Assembly: GCA_023422835.1 (NCBI GenBank)
Contig: JAFAGI010000013.1
Span: forward strand, 233,282 to 297,281
Reading direction: 5' to 3'
Length of the DNA: 64,000 nt
Source of the DNA: Bacteroidota bacterium
GTDB taxonomy: Bacteria; Bacteroidota; Bacteroidia; Chitinophagales; Chitinophagaceae
The position numbers and the translations under genes were made by a program. Below, piece by piece: positions 39,001 to 48,124 of the stretch. The notes under the pieces were generated by a model. That model worked only from the letters and a program-made list of their open reading frames with translations, did not search any database and had not been told where the DNA came from. Numbering within the stretch: the stretch's first letter is position 1; every line of letters starts with the position of its first letter.

Positions 39001-39110
39001 ATTTAATTGACGCTAATCAAATTCCGAACGGAATTTATACTATTCAAATCTTGTCAGAAGGAAAAGTAATCGAAGAGAAGCCGATACATATTAACCTGAG
39101 TTCGGGATAA
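36045..39110 (+). pseudogene. Large secreted alpha/beta hydrolase with T9SS-like tail, broken by two frameshifts
   Basis: Three successive frames form one protein of about 1020 residues. Frame 1 (from 36045) has a signal peptide ending FSLAQ and a beta-rich N-terminal part. It shifts at about 36879 in a GGG run. Frame 2 continues ISYADFHIYYHYANP and holds an alpha/beta hydrolase: PLIMIDGFDPEDIRN, nucleophile GPSMGG with the serine codon at 37300, SFDSPHEGAN, and a candidate histidine in NESHVTL (codon 38188). It shifts again at about 38684. Frame 3 ends GIYTIQILSEGKVIEEKPI, like a type A T9SS sorting domain. It could be a lipase or esterase. It is either a real pseudogene or holds homopolymer sequencing errors. 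Confidence 0.8.
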
Positions 39111-39610
39111 AAAAAGTAACTGAAATAAAGAAAATTGGAACGCTTTTTAATGTATAAATTTTTGATAAATAAATAGATACAAACAAATGAGCCGGCCGCT
39201 TTTTCAAAGACAAAGTTATACAAATTATCGTTTCAGTTGATGATTTTTGTCTCGAATTTGAAAATCCTGTTAAACAGTCTGTAAGGGTGAGTGTACAGGC
39301 ATTTCTTTTATTGACAGCACTGTGCTGCGCGTGTGTCATAATAAACGTATCAAACGCCACAAAACTTTCAAAGGCTTGCAGAAGTGGGTAAAAGCACCAT
39401 GGGTTGGTTCTGCGGCTTCAAGTTGCACCTGGTCAATTATTGCCAGCTGCTTAACCCGAACTTAGGTTTATAATCATGCACAGGCATTACCGACGCAGAT
39501 AGTGAAGAAATACCCTTGCCTTAATTATAACAAATCCATGCTTTATGCTGAAGTAAAGGATTGTAAATTTGTAAAGTTATATAATGGCTTGAACGGATTT
39601 GCCGGGATGC
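39111..39610. other. 500-base region between the hydrolase and the L,D-transpeptidase
   Basis: It contains the IS982 transposase remnant (39224-39473). The parts before and after it are AT-rich and show no gene, repeat or clear terminator. Confidence 0.5.
39224..39473 (+). pseudogene. IS982-family transposase remnant
   Basis: Three short frames together recall an IS982 DDE transposase. IIVSVDDFCLEFE matches the usual N-terminal region. From 39298, GISFIDSTVLRVCHNKRIKR with HKTFKGL carries the first catalytic aspartate. After another frameshift, AEVGKSTMGWF and GFKLHLV follow, ending at a stop at 39473. A large internal part is missing, the downstream acidic residues are absent, and no terminal inverted repeats were found. 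It is a dead fragment at the edge of the AT-rich accessory segment. Confidence 0.75.
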
Positions 39611-40372
39611 TTACAACGAACTTAACAATTCATATTCGCCTCTGCTGTTAATACCGATAAGCGGCAGTTGTTTAGTGCGCTCAAAATAATCATAAATATA
39701 CCGCAGGGATAAAGTAAAACGTTGACTGTTGTAATCACCTTCAGCATATTTAGTGTAGTAGTCCAGCGCCTTGGTATTATTGAACCTGAAAGGATACACA
39801 TGCACGGGAATATATTTTTGCCCGCTTAGTTTAGCGCCGCTAGCCAACAGATATACTTCTTCAACCTGGTTGTTTTGCAAAGGGATGCATCCTACGCTTA
39901 CGCAGCTTCCGTGGATATAGATCTCTCCTCCCGGGCTTATTTTATCACTAAGTATTCTGTCGCTTTCATTGGGATAATTGAGCTTGAGAGAAAGGTAAAA
40001 TTCACTGTTTGGCTTAAATTCAGAGATGTAATAAAATCCTTCCGGTACCTGGAAATCTCCCTCCAGTCTTTTTGGCCCCAGATCGCCGGCCATTACACAA
40101 ACCTTATAAGTTTTAAAAAGCGTGAAAGGCTCTCTTTCACTATTCCTTATCCAAACTTCCAGCTCATGGTCATATTTGAAGGAGCGAATAAAAACCTGCT
40201 TTACAGGGTAGCTGAATCCTGCTTTCTGGAAGTCGTTACGCAATATTGTTTCCTTCTGCCGCATGCTTTGCGTTTTCGCAGGCGAGAGATTCATCATATC
40301 TGCGATGTTGTACTGTGCATATATGCCACTAGAAGAAATAACCAACAGCAATAACACAACTATTTTTTTCAT
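39611..40372 (-). CDS. Secreted L,D-transpeptidase (YkuD) family protein
   Basis: Exported protein of 253 residues from the ATG at 40372 (the in-frame TTG at 40381 is not preferred). The signal peptide ends at about residue 19 (SSGIYAQ). The YkuD catalytic motif is IYIHGSCVSVGCIPL, with the histidine and the nucleophilic cysteine in HGxxxSxGC. The GPKRLEGDFQVPEGFYYI segment is typical of murein-peptide-acting members (ErfK/YafK-like). It probably crosslinks or trims peptidoglycan, or attaches proteins to it. It is a single gene, divergent from purK. Confidence 0.88.
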   Translation of the reverse strand: MKKIVVLLLLVISSSGIYAQYNIADMMNLSPAKTQSMRQKETILRNDFQKAGFSYPVKQVFIRSFKYDHELEVWIRNSEREPFTLFKTYKVCVMAGDLGPKRLEGDFQVPEGFYYISEFKPNSEFYLSLKLNYPNESDRILSDKISPGGEIYIHGSCVSVGCIPLQNNQVEEVYLLASGAKLSGQKYIPVHVYPFRFNNTKALDYYTKYAEGDYNSQRFTLSLRYIYDYFERTKQLPLIGINSRGEYELLSSL

Positions 40373-40452
40373 AGAAATCAAAAATATATCTTTATTTAGA
40401 TAAAAATATTTAGCAATAGTTAAATTTGGGCTTTCTCTTTCAATAGATACCT

Positions 40453-41580
40453 ATGCAAAAAATCGGGATACTTGGTGGCGGGCAGCTCGGCAGAATGTTG
40501 TTGCAGGCAGCAGCAAATTATGTAGTGGAAACATATGTAATGGAAAATGATGAAGCTTGTCCGGCTGCACATTTGTGTCATCATTTTATCAAAGGCGATA
40601 TAAAAAATTATGATGATGTGGTTAATTTCGGAAAAGATCTTGATGCCATCACAATAGAGATTGAAACAGTAAATGTAGAGGCGCTGGAAACGCTTGAAAA
40701 AGCCGGCGTGCGTGTATATCCCAGGCCATCAGCCATCAGGATTATCAAAAATAAGATTACCCAGAAAAATTTCTACAAAGACAACGAAATACCTACCTCC
40801 GATTATGTGATCACCGAAAGCAAAAAAGATGTTGAAAAGAATACGAGCCTTTTTCCGGCGGTGCATAAGCTGGGGCAGGGTGGTTACGATGGCAGAGGCG
40901 TAGAGGTTATATATGATGAAAGGGGCATGCACAGAGCGTTTGACGCGCCATCTGTATTGGAAAAGCTGGTAGATATTGAAAAGGAGGTGTCTGTAATTGT
41001 TGCCAAGAGCGAGACGGGTGAGCTGGTCTTCTTTCCGCCGGTAGAAATGATGTTCGACAAAAAACTCAACCTCCTCGATTTTCAATTGGCTCCTGCCAGA
41101 GTGCAGAAAGAAGTGCTTTGGAGAGCAGAGGCCATGGCGCAGAAAGTGGTACAGAAACTGGATAGCCCGGGCATCTTTGCGGTAGAACTTTTTGTAGACC
41201 GCAAGCAGGATGTATATGTAAATGAAACTGCACCGCGGGTACACAACAGCGGCCACCAGACAATTGAAGCCAACTACTCAAGCCAGTACGATATGTTGTG
41301 GCGCATTATGCTGCAGTATCCTTTAGGCAATACAGACCCTATTTTGCCATCAGCCATTGTAAATATCCTGGGCACAGAAGGCTTTAACGGCGAAGCTGAG
41401 TATGAAGGCTTGGAAGAAGTGCTGAAAATGGATAAAGTTTTTGTGCACCTTTACGGAAAAACACACACCAAACCGGGGCGTAAAATGGGGCACGCAACTA
41501 TCCTGGGCGAAAATATTGCAGAGCTTACCTACCTGGCCAATAAGATCAAAAGCACTTTGCGTGTGGTGGCTAAGCAATAG
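40453..41580 (+). CDS. purK: 5-(carboxyamino)imidazole ribonucleotide synthase
   Basis: ATP-grasp enzyme of purine synthesis that carboxylates AIR at N5 using bicarbonate; 375 residues. [17 protein letters not shown] at the N-terminus, [11 protein letters not shown] in the ATP-grasp loop and [17 protein letters not shown] near the metal site are diagnostic. purE is not adjacent. A -7-like TAAATTTG at 40421-40428 lies about 25 bases upstream. The 3' end overlaps the convergent YyaL-like gene by 11 bases. Confidence 0.96.
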   Translation: MQKIGILGGGQLGRMLLQAAANYVVETYVMENDEACPAAHLCHHFIKGDIKNYDDVVNFGKDLDAITIEIETVNVEALETLEKAGVRVYPRPSAIRIIKNKITQKNFYKDNEIPTSDYVITESKKDVEKNTSLFPAVHKLGQGGYDGRGVEVIYDERGMHRAFDAPSVLEKLVDIEKEVSVIVAKSETGELVFFPPVEMMFDKKLNLLDFQLAPARVQKEVLWRAEAMAQKVVQKLDSPGIFAVELFVDRKQDVYVNETAPRVHNSGHQTIEANYSSQYDMLWRIMLQYPLGNTDPILPSAIVNILGTEGFNGEAEYEGLEEVLKMDKVFVHLYGKTHTKPGRKMGHATILGENIAELTYLANKIKSTLRVVAKQ

Positions 41581-43600
41581 CGTTCATCAGCTCTTCAACT
41601 GTTGTTACCGGCGCGCTGCAGGCATAGTTTTTACAAAGGTATATTTTTGTTTCTTCAGCAATTTCCTTGCCTGCCAATAAAGGGAATTGCTCATTCTCTA
41701 TATTAGATGCAAAAAGAATTTTGTGCGGGATATATCTGTGCAAAATATTTTTAGCTACTTCACCGGCCTCTTTTCCGGTCACGGCAATTTCATTGATACC
41801 GTACACATATTTCTGCGCCAGCAGGCACCACACACCAAAAGACACAGGGTGCTGTATAGCTGCATGGCCTATGGATTGCAACATCTGCAATGCGCGCTCA
41901 TTCCACTCCGGCATATCAAAAGCTATAGACAAATGTTGCAGGTTGCCGGCCATTACTGCATTTCCCGAAGGCGTAGCGCCATCATGTATTTCTTTTTTTC
42001 TTAGGATAACATCTGTATTGCCTGCTTCTGTAAAATAAAAAAGTATATTTTCTTCATCGGTAAAATGATGTATTACAAACGCCGTAAGTTCTTTTGCTTT
42101 TATCAGGTAGTGAGTATCGGTAGTGCATTCATGCAGGTCAATATATGCCTTCACCAGGTAAGCCAGGTCATCCAGGAAGGCGTTGATCTTTCCTTCACCG
42201 TTTTTATAAGTGTGCTTCCATTTGCCGTCAGTTTGAGCGAATAAATACTTTTCAAGCAACTGCATGGTAGTTGTTGCAAGTGTCCTGTAATGTTCTGTAC
42301 CAAGCGCTGCATAAGCCTTACACAGCGCAGATATCATCAGCGCATTTAAGCCTGAGATGATTTTGTCGTCTGTGGACGGGCGCACTCTCTCCGTTCTTTT
42401 ATTGAATAATTTTTCTTTACATCGTGCAAGAACTGTTTCTATTGTTTCTTTGTCTGTTTGTTCTTCTTCCGCAATCTGCTCCAAAGGTTTCGGAAGCCAG
42501 AGTATATTGGTATGCTCCCAATTGTCCTCAGTAGAGATATTGTATGCTTTGCAAAACAGGCGGCTGTCTTCTTTGAGTATTTCATTAATTTCAGTTTTGT
42601 TCCAGGTGTAGAATTTGCCTTCTACGCCTTCGCTGTCCGCGTCCAGCGCGCAGAAGAAGCCACCGTTTTCATGCATTAATTCCCTTTCAACAAAAGCAAT
42701 AGTTTCTTCAATGGTTTTTTTATAATGCTCTTTTCTTGTCAACTGGTAAGCTTCCGAAAGTGTTTCTACCAGCAAAGCGTTGTCGTACAGCATTTTTTCA
42801 AAATGAGGTGCAAGCCAGTATTCATCAGTGCTGTAGCGAGAGAAACCTCCGCCTGTATGGTCATAGATGCCTCCGCTGATCATTTTATCCAGGCTTAGCA
42901 AAGCCTGTTGCAAAGCAGCTTCGTTTTTCTGAAAATAGCTGCCCCTTAATAAGTTTAGGATAGTAAAGGTTTGCGGAAATTTAGGCGCCCGTGAAAAGCC
43001 GCCCCATTTTTTATCTGCTGATTGTAAAATGTTTTCAGTGATAAGCCTAGTCATTTCTTCGTTCAACGGCAGGGCATTGGTTTTGTTGGCGTTGAGGCTA
43101 TTTGCATTTTTTATATAGTCTGTAAGGTTATTGGCCTGCTGTATTACTTCTTCTTTTTTTTCTGTGTAATACTGGTGAATACTTACCAGCACATCTTTCC
43201 ACGAAGGCCGGTTGTAGTATGCTTTAGGCGGGAAATACGTACCTCCGTAGAAAGGTTTCTTATCCGGCGTAAGGAAAACATGTAAAGGCCAGCCTCCACT
43301 TCCGCTCATCGCCTGCAATGCATCCATGTAAATGTGGTCAAGGTCAGGGCGTTCTTCCCGGTCTATCTTTATATTCACAAAAAAGGCGTTCATCAGCTTT
43401 GCCGTCTCTTCATCTTCAAAGCTTTCGTGCTCCATCACATGGCACCAGTGGCAGGCTGCATAGCCTATAGACACCAGTATTGGTTTATCTTCCAGCTTTG
43501 CTTTCTGTAGCGCTTCTTCTCCCCATGGGTACCAGTCCACAGGGTTATGTGCGTGTTGTAAAAGATAGGGGCTTGTTTCATTAATAAGAAGGTTAGGCAT
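41570..43600 (-). CDS. YyaL/SPATA20-like thioredoxin-domain protein (DUF255)
   Basis: Protein of 676 residues from the ATG at 43600 ([20 protein letters not shown]). The N-terminal thioredoxin-like domain (about 1-165) has a CxxC motif in [18 protein letters not shown] and [16 protein letters not shown]. The rest is an (alpha/alpha)6-barrel resembling N-acylglucosamine 2-epimerase folds, with [20 protein letters not shown] and [12 protein letters not shown]. The family is widespread and its reaction is unproven. It converges on purK with an 11-base overlap and is divergent from the YHS lipoprotein gene. Confidence 0.9.
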   Translation of the reverse strand: MPNLLINETSPYLLQHAHNPVDWYPWGEEALQKAKLEDKPILVSIGYAACHWCHVMEHESFEDEETAKLMNAFFVNIKIDREERPDLDHIYMDALQAMSGSGGWPLHVFLTPDKKPFYGGTYFPPKAYYNRPSWKDVLVSIHQYYTEKKEEVIQQANNLTDYIKNANSLNANKTNALPLNEEMTRLITENILQSADKKWGGFSRAPKFPQTFTILNLLRGSYFQKNEAALQQALLSLDKMISGGIYDHTGGGFSRYSTDEYWLAPHFEKMLYDNALLVETLSEAYQLTRKEHYKKTIEETIAFVERELMHENGGFFCALDADSEGVEGKFYTWNKTEINEILKEDSRLFCKAYNISTEDNWEHTNILWLPKPLEQIAEEEQTDKETIETVLARCKEKLFNKRTERVRPSTDDKIISGLNALMISALCKAYAALGTEHYRTLATTTMQLLEKYLFAQTDGKWKHTYKNGEGKINAFLDDLAYLVKAYIDLHECTTDTHYLIKAKELTAFVIHHFTDEENILFYFTEAGNTDVILRKKEIHDGATPSGNAVMAGNLQHLSIAFDMPEWNERALQMLQSIGHAAIQHPVSFGVWCLLAQKYVYGINEIAVTGKEAGEVAKNILHRYIPHKILFASNIENEQFPLLAGKEIAEETKIYLCKNYACSAPVTTVEELMNAIA

Positions 43601-43684
43601 TTTACAATTGTTTCGGTTTATTACACTCAATATACGCTAACTTTGAACACCGTATTCAATAATAACAATAATAAAACCTTAAAT

Positions 43685-43975
43685 ATGAAATTTACATTCA
43701 GTTTTATTGTGGCAGCTTTTCTTTTTACTTCTTGCACTAACCAGAACAACGAGGTAAAGAATACTCCGGAGATTGAGGTAGAAGAAGACCATACTATGGG
43801 TGGTACAGACAATAGCCATTTATACACAAATGTGCAGTTTGCAATGGATAAAGATCCTGTGTGTATGATGCCTTTAAGTGCAGGAATTACTGATACAGCG
43901 GTGATCAACGGGAAGAATTACGGCTTTTGTTCTCCGCAGTGTAAAGAAACCTATGTAAAGGAAAACAGAAAGTAA
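43685..43975 (+). CDS. YHS-domain lipoprotein
   Basis: Small lipoprotein of 96 residues. The start is the ATG at 43685 (MKFTFSFIVAAFLFTSC); an ATG 14 codons upstream would place asparagine repeats before the signal peptide. The lipid cysteine is residue 17. The C-terminal YHS-type motif is DPVCMMPL, then INGKNYGFCSPQCKETYV, with cysteines in the metal-binding pattern C-Xn-C-X3-C. Such domains bind metals such as copper or iron. A -7-like TAACTTTG lies at 43638-43645, 40 bases upstream. Role unknown; metal handling is likely. Confidence 0.8.
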   Translation: MKFTFSFIVAAFLFTSCTNQNNEVKNTPEIEVEEDHTMGGTDNSHLYTNVQFAMDKDPVCMMPLSAGITDTAVINGKNYGFCSPQCKETYVKENRK

Positions 43976-43976
43976 T

Positions 43977-44864
43977 TTATTTTACGGGCTTTTTCACTCT
44001 TCTTGAGAAGTACAGGCCTGCAACGATCATGGCAGAACCCAGTATTTGCAGCCATCCTATTGCCTCTCCGTCTACATACCCCCAGAAAAGTGCCACCACC
44101 GGCAACAGCAAGGCTACATTTGAGGCAAACAACGGCGATGTGTCTTTAATGAGTTTGTAATTGTAAATATTGGCAAGTACAGTACCGAAGAAGGAAAGAA
44201 TAAAAATATATCCCAAACCTTCCCAACGCGCAGGGTAGCTATTGAAATTATGAAAAAAACCTGTGATCAATAAAGTGATGGCTCCCGGCACGATCAGCGC
44301 CACACCAATGTAAGATGCCCAGGCAATAGCCGGTACGCGCATACGCCTTTTTGTAATGAATGTATTAATGGCATAAAACACGGTGGCCAGAAGCAGCAGG
44401 ACAAAATAAAGCCAATTGCTGTCTTGTGAAGTTGCACTTTTTTCACCTCCCACAAATAAAAGCAATACGCCGATGAATGCCATGATCACGCCGATAATTT
44501 CTCCGCGGCTGGAATGCATTTTCAGGAAGATTGCGCCAAGCGTAATGATGAATATGGATTGTGTAGAGTTCAATACGCCCGCAACAGCGCTGCTCACATG
44601 CTCCTGCGCGTACGGGAAAATAAACATTGGCAGCAGGTTGCCGGTAAGCGCTGCCAGCAAAATCCATTTAAGGTGTCTCCTGGGAAATATTTTTCTGAAA
44701 CGATAGGCAGTTGGCGCCAGCATTAGCCCTGCCAATGTCATACGGATGGCGCCTACTTGGAATGGGGTAAAGGAAGCAACACCCTTTTTTATAAGAATAA
44801 AAGAAGAGCCCCAGACTATAGATAGCAGGAAAAGTGTGATCCAGTCTCTTACTCTTAATTTCAT
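43977..44864 (-). CDS. EamA/DMT family transporter
   Basis: Inner-membrane permease of the drug/metabolite transporter superfamily, 295 residues with ten predicted hydrophobic helices in two EamA halves (about 10-145 and 155-290). WGSSFILIKKGVASFTPFQVGAIRM opens the first half, split here by its helix break, and ALLLPVVALFWGYVDGEAIGW is in the second. Substrates in this family range from amino acids to nucleotide derivatives and cannot be predicted. The gene follows a 260-base leader with several strong hairpins, which suggests RNA-level control by a metabolite. Confidence 0.88.
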   Translation of the reverse strand: MKLRVRDWITLFLLSIVWGSSFILIKKGVASFTPFQVGAIRMTLAGLMLAPTAYRFRKIFPRRHLKWILLAALTGNLLPMFIFPYAQEHVSSAVAGVLNSTQSIFIITLGAIFLKMHSSRGEIIGVIMAFIGVLLLFVGGEKSATSQDSNWLYFVLLLLATVFYAINTFITKRRMRVPAIAWASYIGVALIVPGAITLLITGFFHNFNSYPARWEGLGYIFILSFFGTVLANIYNYKLIKDTSPLFASNVALLLPVVALFWGYVDGEAIGWLQILGSAMIVAGLYFSRRVKKPVK

Positions 44865-45122
44865 CCGTAAATCTTTTAATGTTTGAATGGCCGGATATGC
44901 ATTCTTCCCGGTAGTTATCGGGAAGAATGCTTAGTTATGTATATGTTTTTGTTTTTGTGAGCACATGGAATTTACCATAAAACTTCCAGCATGTTTGGTA
45001 AAAATCTACTCAAAATTCATAAGGACATTTCATACGCATTAAACCTTATTTCTTTACCAGGTTTTAGGATGTACTGGAGCCGTTCGATCGCCAAATATAC
45101 ATGCATGTTCCTGGTAAAAAAT
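44865..45122 (-). ncRNA. Structured 5' leader of the EamA transporter (candidate riboregulator)
   Basis: Reading on the minus strand, four hairpins follow one another: TTTACCAGG/CCTGGTAAA (45110-45118 with 45053-45061, enclosing 48 bases), ATAAGG/CCTTAT (45044-45049 with 45019-45024), TTTACCA/TGGTAAA (44996-45002 with 44971-44977), and a perfect 12-bp GCATTCTTCCCG stem (44899-44910 with 44919-44930). All stems are perfect. It matches no riboswitch class that I recognise. The last hairpin lacks a T-tract. Confidence 0.45.
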
Positions 45123-45128
45123 GGTAGG

Positions 45129-45136
45129 CAAAGGTA
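45129..45136 (-). promoter_or_regulatory. -7 box ahead of the EamA leader
   Basis: On the minus strand TACCTTTG matches TAnnTTTG. It would start a transcript near 45122, directly at the first leader hairpin. No good TTTG box at -33 was seen. Confidence 0.45.
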
Positions 45137-45249
45137 AGCGATTAGTGAATTATTTAAATAGAGCTGTAAATTTTTTGAAAATAATTAAAAGTACAACCAA
45201 AAACAACCTGGCAGTTGTAAATTCTCTATTTAAGCTTCATGTAAACAGA

Positions 45250-45287
45250 ATAAAAAACGCCTATGCGCATAAAAACGTATAGGCGTT
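45250..45287 (-). terminator. Intrinsic terminator of glyA
   Basis: On the minus strand AACGCCTATACG pairs with the GCGCATAGGCGTT side (nine perfect outer pairs), followed by six T residues. It begins about 18 bases after the glyA stop. Confidence 0.9.
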
Positions 45288-45304
45288 GGTAAGTTCATTA
45301 AAAA

Positions 45305-46582
45305 TTATAATTCCGGATACAAAGGAAACTGTTCCATAAATGCGTTTACCTCTCTTTTTACAGCTTCTATGGTGGCAGTATCTTCACTGTTCATCAATAC
45401 CCTGTCTACCACATCTGCAATAAACTGCATGTCTGCTTCCTTCATGCCGCGTGTGGTGATGGCAGCAGTGCCAAAACGTATACCGGAGGTAACAAATGCT
45501 GTCTTGTTGTCGAAGGGCACCATATTTTTATTGGCAGTAATCTCGGCTTTCACCAGAGCCTGTTCTGCTTTTTTGCCGGAAATATTCTTGTTGCGGAGGT
45601 CTATCAGCATCAGGTGGTTTTCTGTACCCCCGCTGATGATGTTGTATTCCCTGGTCACAAATGCAGCAGCCAAAGCCTGAGCATTCTTTTGTACCTGGTG
45701 CGCATATTGTGTATAATCGTCTGATAAAATTTCACCGAAAGCCACTGCTTTTGCAGCTATTACGTGCATTAAAGGCCCGCCTTGTATGCCCGGGAATACT
45801 GCCATATCCAACAGATGGCTCATCATTTTGATATTGCCTTTATTATCTTTATGCCCCCAGGGATTTTCAAAATCCTTGCGCATCATTATGATGCCTCCGC
45901 GTGGGCCGCGCAATGTTTTGTGGGTAGTGGAAGTAACAATGTGGCAATGATCAAACGGGTCACTGAGCAATCCTTTTGCTATGAGGCCAGCAGGGTGTGC
46001 AATATCAGCCATCAACAGGCAGCCAACTTCATCAGCCACTTTTCTTACTCTGGCATAGTCCCAGTCGCGGCTGTAAGCGCTGGCGCCTACAATAATAAGT
46101 TTGGGTTTTATTTCGCGCGCTTTCTGCTCAAGCATTTCATAATCCACCAGTCCGTTTTCTTTTTGAACACCGTAGAAATGCGCTTCATACAATTTACCGC
46201 TATAGTTCACATTGGAGCCGTGTGTAAGGTGTCCGCCCATGCTCAGGTCAAGCCCTAAAATCTTATCGCCGGGATTTAAAATTGCCAGGTGCACTGCTGC
46301 ATTTGCCTGTGCGCCGCTATGCGGTTGTACGTTGGCATACTCCACGTTGAATATTTGTTTCAAACGGTCAATGGCAAGGTTTTCCATTTCATCTACTACT
46401 TCACAGCCTGCGTAATACCTTCTTCCGGGATAGCCTTCGGCATACTTATTTGTAGGAACACTGCCCATGGCTTGCATCACCTGGAGGCTGGTGAAATTTT
46501 CTGAAGCTATTAACTCAATGCCGCTTCTCTGGCGTTGTAATTCTTTTGCTAATAAGTCAAAAATTGGGGTATCTCTTTGCAT
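45305..46582 (-). CDS. glyA: Serine hydroxymethyltransferase
   Basis: PLP enzyme interconverting serine and glycine while charging tetrahydrofolate with a one-carbon unit; 425 residues from the ATG at 46582 ([18 protein letters not shown]). An upstream in-frame start would add 12 poorly fitting residues. The PLP lysine is in the signature [26 protein letters not shown] near the N-terminus and [12 protein letters not shown] are standard. A -7-like TATTTTTG (minus strand, 46606-46613) lies just upstream. A strong terminator follows. gcvH and folC elsewhere in the window act on the same folate pool. Confidence 0.97.
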   Translation of the reverse strand: MQRDTPIFDLLAKELQRQRSGIELIASENFTSLQVMQAMGSVPTNKYAEGYPGRRYYAGCEVVDEMENLAIDRLKQIFNVEYANVQPHSGAQANAAVHLAILNPGDKILGLDLSMGGHLTHGSNVNYSGKLYEAHFYGVQKENGLVDYEMLEQKAREIKPKLIIVGASAYSRDWDYARVRKVADEVGCLLMADIAHPAGLIAKGLLSDPFDHCHIVTSTTHKTLRGPRGGIIMMRKDFENPWGHKDNKGNIKMMSHLLDMAVFPGIQGGPLMHVIAAKAVAFGEILSDDYTQYAHQVQKNAQALAAAFVTREYNIISGGTENHLMLIDLRNKNISGKKAEQALVKAEITANKNMVPFDNKTAFVTSGIRFGTAAITTRGMKEADMQFIADVVDRVLMNSEDTATIEAVKREVNAFMEQFPLYPEL

Positions 46583-46666
46583 AGAGGATGTATTTTTAAG
46601 AATAACAAAAATAGCCAAATAATTCTATAAAACGCCGTGCCACCTGCATGGCGAATAAAAACTTTG

Positions 46667-46674
46667 TACATTTG
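46667..46674 (+). promoter_or_regulatory. -7 box ahead of the nucleotidyltransferase gene
   Basis: TACATTTG fits TAnnTTTG. The -33 position has only CCTG (46643-46646, 20-base spacer), so the promoter is plausible but imperfect. Confidence 0.4.
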
Positions 46675-46739
46675 CCTCTTACATACAACGCACAACGTAT
46701 ACATAACCTATAGTGTGTAGAAAAAATAAATTCTAACGG

Positions 46740-47735
46740 ATGAAAGCAATAATACCGGTTGCAGGCACCGGCGCAAAGTTACGGCCTCATACATACACCC
46801 AACCCAAAGCGTTGCTGCCGGTAGCAGGAAAAACTGTTCTTGATTTTACAGTAGAGCAATTAAAAAATGCCGGCATCAGAGAGTTTATCTTTATTATTGG
46901 TTACCTGGGTGAAAAAGTACAGGAGCACGTAAACGAAAAATATCCGGATCTTATATGCCATTTTGTACAGCAGGACAAAAGAGAGGGTACGGGCCATGCC
47001 ATTATCCTTGCTAAAGAAATTGTAGCCAACGATGAACTGATGATTGTCATGGGCGATACCATCACTGATTTTGATGTGGCTGAAGTAATTAATGCAGATG
47101 AAACCATGATCGCGGTAAAAAGGGTCGACGATCCGCGCGGCTTTGGTGTGGTACAGCTAAAAGCTGATGGCTATATATCCCACCTGGAAGAGAAGCCCGC
47201 CATACCTATGAGCAACACTGCATTGGTGGGTGTATACAGGATCAAAGAAACCAATATATTGTTTGAATGCCTGGATACACTTTTCTCCGACAACATAAAA
47301 ACGCATGGACAATACCACCTTACAGACGCACTGCAATGCATGATCTCTAAAGGTGTGCGCATGAAATCTTTCGGGGTGCGGCGCTGGTACGATTGTGGCC
47401 GCAAAGATACACTGCTGGAATCAAATGCTTTCCTGCTGAAGCACCAGAGCATGGGGATACATGAGAGCGTGACCACCGAAAGGTCTATCATCATTGCACC
47501 GGTAAGTATAGGCGCTAATTGCGTGATAGAAGGTTCTATCATAGGCCCGCATATTTCGGTAGGGGAAAATACCATTATCAGCAATTCCATTGCAAGGGAC
47601 TCCATCATTGGTTCCTACGCCAAACTCGAAGATATGGTGATCTATAATTCCCTCATTGGCAGTGATGTAAGCCTGCATGGGTCAGGTAAGAGCCTGAATG
47701 TAGGCGACAATACAGAAATTGATTTTAATAAATAA
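46740..47735 (+). CDS. Sugar-1-phosphate nucleotidyltransferase with left-handed beta-helix
   Basis: Activates a sugar 1-phosphate with an NTP; 331 residues. The N-terminal nucleotidyltransferase domain (about 1-230) opens with MKAIIPVAGTGAKLRPHTYT and PKALLPVAGKTVLDF, and has the metal aspartate in IVMGDTITDF. The C-terminal hexapeptide repeats (about 250-325; SIIIAPVSIGANCVIEG and NTIISNSIARDSIIGSYA) form a left-handed beta-helix. The glucose-1-phosphate thymidylyl- or uridylyltransferase type is most likely; the exact nucleotide and sugar are uncertain. It is followed by a small conserved gene 10 bases later. Confidence 0.88.
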   Translation: MKAIIPVAGTGAKLRPHTYTQPKALLPVAGKTVLDFTVEQLKNAGIREFIFIIGYLGEKVQEHVNEKYPDLICHFVQQDKREGTGHAIILAKEIVANDELMIVMGDTITDFDVAEVINADETMIAVKRVDDPRGFGVVQLKADGYISHLEEKPAIPMSNTALVGVYRIKETNILFECLDTLFSDNIKTHGQYHLTDALQCMISKGVRMKSFGVRRWYDCGRKDTLLESNAFLLKHQSMGIHESVTTERSIIIAPVSIGANCVIEGSIIGPHISVGENTIISNSIARDSIIGSYAKLEDMVIYNSLIGSDVSLHGSGKSLNVGDNTEIDFNK

Positions 47736-47745
47736 AAATATTTTG

Positions 47746-48084
47746 ATGATACAGGATTTGCAGCAACGTTGGTGGAACCTGGAGGCTAAGCTGGCAGAGA
47801 AGTTCGGTAAAAAGCCTGACATGGAAACCATACTTTTTCTCATAGGCATACAGGAGACGGGTTTTATGCCGCATAAAATTACCAAGGAACAAAAGCAGGA
47901 TCTGATGCACGTAGCTGTTTGCACGCTGCTGCTATCCAGCGGTTACTATAAGTTTAAAGGAAAGGATAAGGACGGCTGGCCGCATTTTTCACAGATTAAG
48001 GAAATTAAGATCCAGTCTTTATTTGAGCAGGAAGATTTCCTGAAAGACCATATATTGCTGTATTTTGAGGAGCATGGGTTATAG
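47746..48084 (+). CDS. Small conserved protein of unknown function
   Basis: Soluble protein of 112 residues starting MIQDLQQRWWNLEAKLAEKF at 47746; an upstream in-frame ATG at 47719 lies inside the preceding gene and is not preferred. Notable segments are ETILFLIGIQETGF, EQKQDLMHVAVCTLL, and GWPHFSQIKEIKIQSLFEQE. It looks like a conserved Bacteroidota protein with no recognisable domain. It follows the nucleotidyltransferase gene 10 bases later, so the two are probably co-transcribed. The function is unknown. Confidence 0.7.
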   Translation: MIQDLQQRWWNLEAKLAEKFGKKPDMETILFLIGIQETGFMPHKITKEQKQDLMHVAVCTLLLSSGYYKFKGKDKDGWPHFSQIKEIKIQSLFEQEDFLKDHILLYFEEHGL

Positions 48085-48124
48085 CTCTATCCTTATAAGT
48101 TCTTCGCGCCGATGAATATTCACA

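Noticed and set aside
39091..39360. Minus-strand frame over the IS982 remnant
   Set aside because: The plus strand carries the transposase motifs; the minus frame is a shadow.
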